NCBI GenBank assembly: GCA_003254905.1
Contig: QANU01056336.1
Location: 143,151-207,150 of the forward strand
Length of the DNA: 64,000 nucleotides
Reading direction: 5' to 3'
From: Nissolia schottii
Lineage: Eukaryota > Streptophyta > Magnoliopsida > Fabales > Fabaceae
Shown here: positions 12,332 to 22,622 of the stretch, in pieces
Position numbering within the stretch: position 1 is the first letter of the stretch
Layout of the letters: the number at the start of each line of letters is the position of its first letter
The notes under the pieces: generated by a model
Database searches by the model: none
The model's input: the letters and a program-made list of their open reading frames with translations, nothing else
What the model was told of the DNA's origin: nothing
Program-made: the position numbers and the translations under genes

Positions 12332-12597
12332 CTCTTTTTGTTCTCAAATATTTTTTTATTTTGGTATTTTCATAAATGATTGTCCATTTTTTAAATTAAA
12401 ATAACGTTAATTTTTTTTTCTTTTACCACACCCTTCTTAAATTAACTTAATAATAATAAGAGAACAATAAATAAGAGAGAAAATAAAAATGAACATATTA
12501 AGTAGAGATAACTTTGTAAAGTAATAATATAATTTTTAATTATTTTTTAATATCTGCGCATAACTCAAATTGAAAGATTAATTGAGAACAGAGGGAG
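12332..12597. mobile_element. Stowaway-like MITE (mariner type)
   Basis: The right end reads, on the - strand, CTCCCTCTGTTCTCAATT, the hallmark Stowaway terminus. The left end is its decayed inverted copy CTCTTTTTGTTCTCAAAT. A TA dinucleotide flanks each end (12330-12331, 12598-12599), as expected of mariner-family insertion. It is 266 bp long, AT-rich and non-coding. Confidence 0.75.
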
Positions 12598-13606
12598 TAA
12601 AAAGTAATAAATGAATGATTATTAATTAATATGAGTTTAATGGATATGGATTGATAGTATAAAATTTTATCGCACCATTATTCAATTAAATTTTACCACA
12701 TAAACAAAAATAATTACATATTAGTTCTTTCTTCGATACTCAAGTTTGTACGAGAGTACTAATACCTTCTTATATTTGAATAATTATTTTTTGTTACTTC
12801 AAAATTATATTAAATTAGTTACAATGAGACCTCGTGTATATTAGTTAAGCCCCTTATTATTAGACCAATTCTAGGGTCTTATATTTAAACGACCGTAATT
12901 TAATCACAAATTTAAAACAAAAAGTAATATGAGTAAGTGAAATACATGACAAAATATTAAACACTAAAGTAATATCCTTAAATTTTGTGAGATGCCAAAA
13001 AAAAACCCATTACATATTAGGAAAAGTTAGGATGCTTATTAAATATTTAAAAATAAAATTTTTTTGTTATATTTAATTCATTAAAATGTCAACATTTTTT
13101 ATATTTTCAATGAAAATTTTTCTTTTATTAAATTTTTAACAAGTATTTTTACGGTATTTAGTAAAACCCTTGTAAATTAAATGTTATCCATGTGCATCAA
13201 ATATTTCTCCATAGGCTACCACTCTAACAACATGGCATTCGTATACACCCAATCAAAATCTCTCCATCTCTTGTCTCTCACGTTTACAAGTTTTCTTGCT
13301 TTTATTCTCCATCTTCAATTTAAAACTTCAAAAATAATAATTAATTAAATATTAAAACTCCCCAAACAAAATAAAAGCACGTAATGCACAATCGCCACGA
13401 TCACTGTGCCCAAGCGTGAGTGGTTTTCCGTTTTCGACATCCCCGGAACACGAGGGGCATCTACCCGAAATTCTATGTTAGTGGTAAGGTCATTCACGTA
13501 ATTTCACCGCAATTAACAATGCGTATATCACACGATAATCTTCACCAACACGCGTCACTAACCTAAACGCTCCTCGGTCCCACATCATTTTGGCCACATA
13601 GGATCA

Positions 13607-13655
13607 CACGTGGCATCCAAGTCCTAGTCAGCATTTTTCCCTCTTTGCTATAAAT
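13607..13655 (+). promoter_or_regulatory. Core promoter of DUF506 gene: G-box and TATA box
   Basis: A CACGTGGC G-box/ABRE-type site lies at 13607-13614 and a CTATAAAT TATA box at 13648-13655. The usual 25-35 bp spacing puts transcription start near 13680, giving a leader of about 360 nt before the ATG at 14044. An ACGCGT element lies about 60 bp upstream of the G-box. The G-box suggests bZIP or bHLH control (ABA, light or stress), but that is inference from motif alone. Confidence 0.65.
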
Positions 13656-13785
13656 GCCCATCACCACATGCCCACTCACCTAATCCAAAACGTCCAAAAC
13701 CCCCCTCAAAAAAAAAAGGAAAAAAAAAAAAAGCTCTTTCACCTGCTTCTCTTCCACAACCCGTGACGGTGAACTTGCCGGAGAA

Positions 13786-13926
13786 ATGAACATTCCGGCG
13801 AACTTTGCGTCTCCGTCGATGAACAATGCATGTATCTCCGATCTTCGCCTCCATGTTTTCCACCGAAATCTTGACCTCGAAACGCTGTTCACCTCCTCCT
13901 TAGTCTTCTCCACTCGCTTAGTCTAG
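13786..13926 (+). CDS. Upstream ORF of 46 codons in DUF506 leader
   Basis: An ATG at 13786 with A at -3 opens a 46-codon frame ending at TAG 13924-13926, 118 nt before the main ATG. Its peptide begins MNIPANFASP and ends VFSTRLV. Two minimal upstream ORFs follow (13937-13951, four codons; 13954-13962, two codons). A ribosome scanning from the predicted start would meet all of these before the main CDS, so translational repression is likely. Whether the peptide itself is conserved cannot be judged here. Confidence 0.55.
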   Translation: MNIPANFASPSMNNACISDLRLHVFHRNLDLETLFTSSLVFSTRLV

Positions 13927-14043
13927 AAGTTATTCCATGCTTCTTCCCTGAAAATGGAATAGAAACGATAGAGTAGTTTTATAGAGAGAGGGTTTTCAGA
14001 GAATTCTGCTACTGCGATTCTTTTTTTCTTGGTTTTGTTAGCC

Positions 14044-15509
14044 ATGCCTCCGATGAAGATCCAGCCTCTTGACGTCGATTCTCAGAAACTGAAGGAAGCG
14101 GCGGTGGCTCGAAACGACGCCGTCAAGCCGGTGTTGAAGTCGCGGCTGAAGAGACTCTTCGTGTTCGACCGGCCGAGCGTGTTGAGGACTTCCTCCTCGT
14201 CGGAGAAGCCAGTCGCCGCCGGCGTCGAAGCTCCTCCGTCCGCCGGAGCAACCGCAACGGAGTTCGAGCCGAGCTCTGTTTGCTTGGCGAAAATGGTCCA
14301 GAGTTTCATCGAAGAGAGTAACGAGAAGCCGCCGGCAGCGAAATGCGGTCGCAACCGCTGCAACTGCTTCAACGGGAGTAACAACGACAGCTCCGACGAG
14401 GAGTTCGACGTGTTCGGTGGCGGCGGTTTCGGTGAATCGGTGACCTCTGGTTCCTTCGGTGACGCCAGTGACACACTCAAGGTGACTAAGCTAACTAAGA
14501 TCGCAAAAATCTCAAGGACTCGTACTCAGCTGGGATTTTTCACATCTCCAGATTTTATCGCGTTTTCTCAGCGTCCAAAACACACTCCAATTCCTTATTT
14601 CCCTTTTTTTTAATTATTATTATTACTTAATTTTATTTATTCATTACAGAGTCTGATTCCTTGCGCGAGTGTTGCGGAGAGGAACCTCTTAGCTGATACA
14701 TCGAATATCGTTGAGAAGAACAGCAAGGTCTACAAACGAAAAGACGAATTGAGAAAGATCATCACCGAAAACCTTGCTTCTCTCGGCTACAATTCCTCCG
14801 TATGCAAATCCAAATGGGACAAAACCCTATCATATCCCGCTGGTACCATTTCTTCCCCCAATTTTTTTCATAATGACCCAAAATCATCAATTGAAAACAG
14901 AAATTGATGTGCAAAGGGGAAACAAAAATTGAATGTTCTGGTTTCGATTCAGGTGAATATGAGTACATCGATGTGATTGTGGAAGCTGAGAGGCTGATTA
15001 TTGATATCGATTTCCGATCGGAGTTCGAGATCGCGAGATCGACGGGGACCTACAAGGCGATCCTCCAGGCTCTACCGTTCATTTTCGTCGGAAAATCAGA
15101 TCGTCTCTGTCAGATCGTCGCCGCCGTTTCGGAGGCGGCGAAGCAGAGCTTGAAGAAGAAAGGCATGCACGTTCCGCCGTGGAGGAAGGCGGAGTACATG
15201 CAAGCCAAGTGGCTCTCTAGCTCCTGCACCAGGGAAAGTCCGCCACCGCCGCTGCCGCCGTATTCCGCCGTTGAAGACTCGACGGAGGACCTGAGCGACG
15301 GTGCTGCGACGGAGAGCGACTGTGGTGAGTTGGAACTGATTTTCGGCGAGAAAACATCTTTTCCGGAGCCGGGTGCCATTTCAGGTGAGAAGAACCTGCC
15401 GACGGTGGAGAAGCCAGCGTGGCAGCCACCGGCGGTGAAAGTGAAGAGTGTTGAGAGAGGAACCAAGGTGGTCACTGGATTAGCCTCTCTTCTCAAGGAC
15501 AAGCCATAG
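14044..15509 (+). CDS. DUF506 family protein (PD-(D/E)XK nuclease-like), three exons
   Basis: Exons 14044-14481, 14650-14842 and 14953-15509 join in frame through GT-AG introns of 168 and 110 nt to give 395 aa. The N-terminal 146 residues are variable, with Ser/Pro-rich parts and an acidic stretch (DSSDEEFDVFGGGG). Conserved DUF506 segments follow: a helix with SLIPCASVAERNLLAD (147-162) and SLGYNSSVCKSKWD (190-203), then EYEYIDVI (212-219), LIIDIDFRSEFEIAR (225-239), LPFIFVGKSDRLCQIV (251-266) and MHVPPWRKAEYMQAKWL (282-298). The last are family hallmarks. The family is land-plant specific and distantly related to PD-(D/E)XK nucleases, but nuclease activity is not established. Arabidopsis members have been linked to repression of root-hair growth and phosphate or stress responses. 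The start is the first ATG giving the usual MPxxMKIQP-like beginning. The gene is complete and GC-rich. Confidence 0.93.
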
Positions 15510-15686
15510 AAGAAAATTTTGCCCTCTTTTTTTTTTAATTTTGAAATGGTTAATTAAACAAAAAAAAAAGTACTACTATAACCACAAAAAAAAAAGCTTG
15601 GATAAGAGNAGAGCAAGACTTTTTTTTTTTTTTGGTCCTTCTTTGATTTTTCTTTGCAAAGGGGATTCTGTAAGAAGCAACTCTGT

Positions 15687-15692
15687 AATAAA
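15687..15692 (+). terminator. AATAAA polyadenylation signal of DUF506 gene
   Basis: A canonical AATAAA hexamer lies about 180 nt after the stop codon and is followed by a T-rich stretch. It is the best-placed signal for 3'-end formation of the upstream gene, but other A-rich sites nearby could serve. Confidence 0.4.
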
Positions 15693-15699
15693 AAAAAGC

Positions 15700-17346
15700 T
15701 GGAAAGAAAACAGAGTAAATATTTAGTGTAAAACATACTACAATAGCATTTTTTTTCTTCTTCCTGAAGATGGGGGAAAACTGCAGTTCACCTGAAATTG
15801 CATGCATTAATTTCAATCTAGTTCCATCACTCACAATATTCTTACAAAATATTTGTTGATCCAAAAATTATTTCATAATCATCCTAATTCCCTAATGCAT
15901 ATCTTTTGCATCCTTTGGGATTGATTTATTTTTGCCTAAATATACATATTGTATAATGTGCTGTGGTATGAGTCATTATAGAGGAGTTGCAACTTACAAC
16001 GTTTCGGTCCCTTGAAAGGAGACAACGGAGGATGAAACTTTTCTTTAAATTTTCGCATCTTTCCATGAAATCAGAATAAAATAAATTTTCTTATTTTATA
16101 TGTATGCTACTATTAATAACAGCTTTGGGAATTTTATTTCATTATCGAAAACAGGGAATGAGAGAGGGAGAGGAGGATGGTGGTACTGGGCCGGTGACGC
16201 CAGCAGAGGAGCAGAATAAGGAAGGTCCGTGGCACCTCGAAATGAACAAAAAAGCAGGAAATCCGTGAAGAATAATAACGGGGGAAATATTTAACAAGAT
16301 TCTAGAATTGTTTTTAACCCAATTCTGAAAATAAGAAATAGATTTAGATTAAAAATGAAAAATGCAATTAGAAATGAAGGTGGGTGGTCCAGGAGGAAAA
16401 AGGTGAAAACCTCCAATCCAACATTTTGAAATTGCCCGGAGGCATTTTAAAAGGTGAAAAAACTCCAATCTATCACTTTGAAACTGTTCGGAATCCCGGA
16501 TGCCCAACGCCTCGCTCTGATTTTAATATGGAAAATATATATTAATATTAAATAACTCAACTTGTTGCTAGTAGGGAAGAAAATCGTTTTTTTTAAATAA
16601 ATGAGTAACTTGTACAACTTATCATTTTAGAAAGAAAAAAAACTAAAGTAATTTTGAATGTGTACTACTAATATTTTTATTAGTTTAATTACAACATAAC
16701 ATTGTAAAGTTTTTTACATGGTAAAACCTAATAAAAATCTGAGTCTTTTCTCCCCCATATAAAAGTCATCACATAACTGGATGCCTATAAAAGTTTGAAA
16801 TTTTCATTACATAATAATTAATTTTTTTCCTTTCTCTGTGGCAATTCCTCTTCTTTCTTTCTTTCCTTTTTTTTTTTTTTTACCTTTCGTTGTTTAGAAT
16901 TTTTTTTATTAAATAAATTGCTCAAATCTAAAAAAAAATTTGAGTATAGTTAACTTGCAATTTTTTTTAGAAGGAAGTCTCTCATGTTATTTTTTTATAT
17001 GATAAGGTCATGTTAGATATCTTATTATCAATTTTTTAATTGTTTATATTAGGCATAAGTCTCATTCTTAGTGAATGATAAAGGATCAAACATAACATTG
17101 TCATATGAAAAAATGACATGAAATGATTCATTATTTTTTTTAATCATTTTGTGGGTATATTTGTTTGTAAATGAGTGTTTGTTTTTGTTCTCTTACATAG
17201 CATTTGATAACCAGAACATAAATATAGAGATAGTCAGGATAAAAACATATTTAGAGAAGGAGACGAAAACATAAAACTTAAAATTACTTTTGTCTTGGAA
17301 TAATTTTTTAGCTGATTTCTGCACATGCAACAACGAGAAATACATG
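15700..17346. other. Intergenic DNA
   Basis: No gene seen. A 41-bp segment (AAGGTGAAAACCTCCAATCC...) is directly duplicated with a period of about 52 bp at 16400-16491, with several differences between copies. Otherwise it is A/T-rich sequence. Confidence 0.45.
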
Positions 17347-20300
17347 TAAGGTTGTCAAGATAGAGATCCTACGTAGGATCAGCAGGGGGACTAAAAAACG
17401 TAAAACGTGGGGATCTTAACTCGAATAGTAGACCCCACCACAGTATGCACATTCATACAATTATATATACAAACATAGAAGGGGAAAAGAATCCATGAGC
17501 CACATCTTCATTGTCAAATTCACGTAATTATAGTAAATCCATAAGGCACGCCTACATTATAAAATCCACATAACCAAAATAAATCTACACAAGTCCCAAC
17601 CTACATTGTTAAATCACAACCTAGAGTTATAATGCATAATATCAAAAGTGGCAAAGTCTTGGCAAATAACAACACAACCAAAGCAAATCCATAAGTCATA
17701 AAATCAAAAGCCGCCAAGTTTTGGCACCACATTAAACATTGAAAGAAAAATAATTTAAAGCAAATCTTGAAGCTCATGGTCATCATATTCTTCATTTTCT
17801 ATGTGATTTGGATAAGTCTATCAAACTCATCATCATCATCATCAAGAGTAGGAGTTTTCAAAGTATCTACGAGGTCTTGGCTACTTTCTTCTTGGACCAA
17901 GTCGACATTATCTAAAGAGTTCTGCTACACGTACACCAAAAATCATACATCATACATACACCTCGTATTTATATACATAAGGTTTGTGTTTTAACTCATG
18001 TAATGTTTGTGTACTTAATTAAATATAGTTGAGAGTATCATTTACAAGTTTTAATATTTGTACACTGGTGAGAATAAAGTTTGTGCATTATTAATGGTGT
18101 ATGTATGGGTGTATGAAATTGGATGTACATGTAGCATTTTTGTTATCTAAATTATCTACGCCATCTAAATATTCTATCACATCATCATCATCATCATCCA
18201 CAATCCACTCCTCATCAGAATCTAAATCATCAAAATTGCAATCAATATCAACAGATTTTTTGGCTTGCTTCTTTTTGCCCAATTTTGAATTAGCCATCAC
18301 AAACACAACATCATTCATTGTCTTTTGTTTCAAACGGTTTCTCTTCTTTGTGTGGGCCTAAATAAATGGAAAAACAATCAAAACATGACAATTGATAACT
18401 AATTGTAAAAACGAAATGAAAATCATATTCTATTATATATATATATATATATATATATTTAAAATTTACCATCTCAAAGGCACTCTAGTTACGCTCACAT
18501 TCAGATGAACTACATGTTAAGCTCAATACACGGATCGTGAATCTTTGGAGCTCGTATGCTCATCACCATAAGAATCCCACCACTGTGCTGAGGTTTTGGT
18601 TTTAATTGCAACCTTGCCTACTTGCCTACCAAAACACTTTGATTGACTCTTACAATCTTCAAGCTGAGTATCAATCTTGGTTATTTCCTCTGGGTCTGTC
18701 ACGATCTTTTCCAAGCAATCATATAGTCCACTCTTGAGTGGCAATCACTTTTAAACTCAGGACTATAATGGATTTGTGGGTTCAAGTAATAGCTTGTAGC
18801 ATGCAATGGTTGGAGAAGTTGCTTATTTCACCTTGTGTCAATGATCTCCCATAAAGGCATAAAGGCATGTAACTATAAAATTGTAAAAAAAAATGATTAG
18901 ATACTAAATAAAACTAGAATATTCTAAAATAGACTAAACATGATTGTGTATTAATAACAATAACAACTTATCTCACTTCATTTTCTTCAAATGCAGTTTT
19001 TCTTTTTTCTTTTGCTTGATCAATTTTCTTGTAAATGTAGCTCATGATTGGCTTCTCATTTGAATCCACCAAACGAAGAACGTGAAGAAGAGGATAAGAA
19101 ACTCTCAAGCACAACACAATGTCTTTCCAAAATTGCTTATCTTGTACAGTATTTTCTACCAGTCTTCCATCCCTTGTCTTTGAGCACTTACTGGGTTCTC
19201 GTTCTTTAGAAGTGAACATCCATATCAATGCTCTCCTTTTCTCGTTGAGGCAACCCAAAGTAAGGTAAGATATGGGAAAATGAGTCATGCCAAGTCTTAC
19301 CAAATCTTTCCATATGAGTGTGTTGTTGCAATAATGAGACGAGAGATGTCCTTACATAAATATAAGTGGTAATTTTTCTTCCCTTGTAAATTGTGTTTTT
19401 ATGAAACAAATTATTCTCAAAATCTCCCAACATTAAATCAATGCGATGGTCAGCACACGACATCCAATAAAGCCTCTCCCTCTTTTCCATCAACATATTT
19501 CCTGTAACTTTGTAATTAGCTGCATTGTTCTTGACAAATTGTACAAAATTCTCTTCACCAACCTCCTTAACAACATCATCTATCATCTTAATAACCTTCT
19601 CAGCTGTTTTGGTAATATGTGATGCATCAATAGACTTCAAAAAAATAGTCCCCTTAAGGTTGTTACTTAGGAAATTCAATATTGTTCACCTTCTCTTGTC
19701 CGTCCAACCATCTGTCATAATAGTGCATCCATTTTTCTTCTAGTAAGCTCTATGTTCCTCAAGTGAACTCATGGTCTCATCAACCTTCTGCTTCAAGTTC
19801 TTCGCTCTTAATTCATGGTAAGAAGGTGACTTGAATCCTAATCCGTGTTGTGCAACCTTTTCAAACATCTTGGTATATTATTCACTATTTGCTACATTGA
19901 AGGCTATGACATTATTGTAGATAAAAAAAGTGATTTCTTGACATGCTTCCTCCCTCAAAGTCTTCTTTAAGATGTTTTTAATAGTGGATTGAGTGCTAAC
20001 TCCCATTTTCTTGAAAAGATTTGCAAATATCTCAATTTCTTTCCCTTTCCTTTACTCACCTATACCAATTGAAGAATCATCATCGACATCGTTATTGTCA
20101 GTTGCTCTTCCTTCTTCAACAATTCTTGTTTTCTTGACAAGATTTGTTTGCAAACCAACCATGATATCCCACATTTGTTTCCTTACCTCATCAGGAACAC
20201 CTACACAAACTCTAACATCCTTTTGTATTTTAGCAAGTGATGCTTCAATCTATAAACTCCCCATGTTATCACCTCCAGATAGTATTTGCATTTTATTTTT

Positions 20301-21543
20301 CTATGATCTCCATCAATAGACTCTCCATGTTTCCAAGCCACATCACTTCTATTTTCTGGAGCATTCTTGGGAATTTTCTTTTTAGCTCTACTTCCATTAT
20401 CTGATGTTTCTGCAACAGCAACACTCCCACTTTTTGATTGATAAGAAAGTCCACTATTACCTCCACCACCAACAGTTTCACTTGATAACATTTTTTCAAA
20501 AATACCACTTAATTAAAAGCAACAACAAATAAAAAATTAGCCACTTGTCAAATATAGCAAGATTGAAATCTCAAACATAACCAAAACAAACCAAACAGAA
20601 CTATAGAGGTATAGAACAACCTAAAATCAACAACTTGAAATCTCGAACATAATAAAACCAAACAATAGTCCTGAGTTCACCAATAATGTAGTTAGTGCAG
20701 CAACATAAAATGCATTTCAAGTGCATTTAGTGCAGCAAAGAGTAAGCATAACTATCAACAGTTCATAAATAGTTCATGAGGCAAAAACAGTAAGCACATC
20801 AAGTACATTTAGAGTGCAGCAAATAACAACTTAAAATGAAGATAAAATAGTTAATGAGTTCAAGATTCATCATCAATTAAATAGAAAGCATATGCTGCAT
20901 ACCAATAGACAATAATGCATCAAGATTAATCAATTATTTCACAAGTGGAGGGCTTTAGCTCCAGGCGCACCATACAGTAAGTAATAACCAATAGGCTGAA
21001 GCTCGGCCCGTGGAACCAAGGGGAGCCGTTGCCCCTAAGGATAGCAGTCCATGCACAATATATGTAGGTGGGATTCCTCTACATGTGACTGAAGGTAGGT
21101 TGCCTCTTTAGGGATTTAATGTACGTATCGCTGCTTGACTTTGAGGTGCCATCAAGGTGGACAATGGAAACTTTGAGAGAGCAAATTAAAATACAAAATA
21201 TGAGGACAGTATCTTTCAAAACATACATCACTTGAGTCCTCACTCCTCAGTCCTCACCAACACCAAGTCACCAACCACACCAGAGATGAGAGAACGGAGG
21301 TAAAGAAAGGCCGCCACTCGCGGGCGGGGTCAGCTCGAGTACGGGCCGGGTCAAAACCCATTTCCACTGCCTAGAGTCCCAGACAAGTTAGGAACCCGCC
21401 GGGTGGGATCGCCCATCCTACGATCCTACACTCTTCCACGGCAATCCCACACGATTTGTCAACACATACTCGTATTTGTAGAATCAAATCATTCGCCTCA
21501 TGTAGAATCGTAGAATCGCACGATTCTATTATTTTAAGCCCTA
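17347..21543 (-). mobile_element. Dead hAT transposon, about 4.2 kb
   Basis: The two ends are imperfect inverted repeats: TAAGGTTGTCAAGATAG at 17347, and TAGGGCTTAAAATAATAG reading inward from 21543 on the - strand. TA(A/G)GG-type termini are typical of hAT elements. Each end carries a 16-bp palindrome close inside it (GATCCTACGTAGGATC, 17365-17380; AGAATCGCACGATTCT, 21512-21527). A decayed transposase lies between them on the - strand. An 8-bp target duplication is not clear: AGAAATACATG on the left and GAAGATACG on the right are similar only with a gap. Confidence 0.75.
18130..20491 (-). pseudogene. hAT transposase pseudogene (BED / DUF659 / dimerisation domain)
   Basis: Starting at ATG 20491 on the - strand, a Gly/Ser-rich leader is followed by a BED zinc finger (RSDVAWKHGESIDGDHRKIKC, 20362-20300), in which the second cysteine of the CxxC pair is Tyr. 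After frameshifts, 19760-19300 encodes a DUF659 segment (TDGWTDKRR, FLKSIDASHITKTAEKV, NAANYKV...RLYW). Further pieces follow at 19303-18970 and 18600-18500 (SAQWWDSYGDEH), and then the hAT dimerisation region, with the usual Trp of ERNW replaced by a stop. A probable intron (about 18474-18361) contains an (AT)n microsatellite, and the last exon (about 18360-18130) ends in an Asp-rich tail. Many stops and frame changes make it non-functional. Confidence 0.88.
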
Positions 21544-21574
21544 GAAGATACGTCTAACGATGATTTTTAAGTGA

Positions 21575-21985
21575 GGAAATACTCACTTTAATCCCTAAAA
21601 GTTTAAATGCAAGTCACTTTCATCATTAAATTTTAAAATGAACTTATTTAGTTCCTGAAAGTGTAATTTGTGAGTTAAGTTAGTTTTCGCTCAATTTTCT
21701 TTTATGTGACATCATTTTTTGCTCATGTGTCAAGATATGTCTGATTGACATCATTCTTTGCTCATGACATCAATTTGGGCTAAACTGTGTCATTTTGATA
21801 AGTGTCATATAAGACTTTAACATACGACTTAATATGACACATCAACAACGCCATAGCAGAAATAGTTTGAGGGACTAACTTGACTCATGAACTACACTTT
21901 CAAGGATAAAATAAACTTGTTTTGAAATTCAAGAATGAAAATGACTCATGCTTACACATTTAAGGGACTAAAGTGAGATTTTTCC
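21575..21985. mobile_element. MULE-type MITE, 411 bp
   Basis: The ends are inverted repeats of about 115 bp: GGAAATACTCACTTTAATCC from 21575, and GGAAAAATCTCACTTTAGTC reading inward from 21985. Both continue into an inverted pair around TTTCAT...AAATTT...GAAAGTGTA. Long terminal repeats without coding DNA fit a Mutator-type MITE. Flanks ATTTTTAAG and ATTTTATAG are similar but not a clean 9-bp duplication. It begins only about 30 bp from the hAT end. Confidence 0.65.
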
Positions 21986-22622
21986 ATTTTATAGCTAATT
22001 TATGTACCTCCAAAATGGAAGATGCAGTGGTCATGTCTCTGCTATCCTTATGTCTCCGTATTTTCTGTATCAAGATGCTTACCAAACTCTACTTAGTAAT
22101 ATTTATTTTATAGAATCTTACATATGAGAAATATATTCCAATCTATTGTGAAACAAAACATAATATGTTCTTCAAATTGCAACACTTTTCAAGTTAGTCT
22201 ACAATATAAAAGATGTTTAAACATCAATAATTTCGATGGTAAAGAATAGAACTACATAAATCTTCAATTAGTTTAAAATGAGGAGCCTATTTGTATTTTT
22301 ATTAACGTTAAATTTAACCTTTACTAATTTGTAAGTGTCATTGGGCTTGAGTGAAATTTGTTTCTTGCTCATAAAAGTAATGTTTGCTTTGTTTCTATTG
22401 TGCTAGAAAATATATAAAGGTTTAGTTATCAAGTACTCTTAGGGCACTTATTAGGAGATTGAAAATAAAAATTACTAAAATTTTTATACATTGATCGTAT
22501 TAGAATTTGAAAAAAAAAATCAATAAAAACATTCTTTTTTTTTTAAGAATCCTCAACATAACAAAACCCTAAATATAAAAGGGAAAAGCTAACCCGTGCA
22601 TGCACTTGTTACAAAAATAAAA

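Noticed and set aside
13648..13913. Minus-strand frames over the DUF506 leader
   Set aside because: They are the complement of a transcribed leader and poly-A tract, and the + strand signals are much better.
17767..18361. Plus-strand Ser-rich frames inside the hAT element
   Set aside because: They are antisense to the Asp-rich tail of the transposase (TCA/TCATCA repeats).
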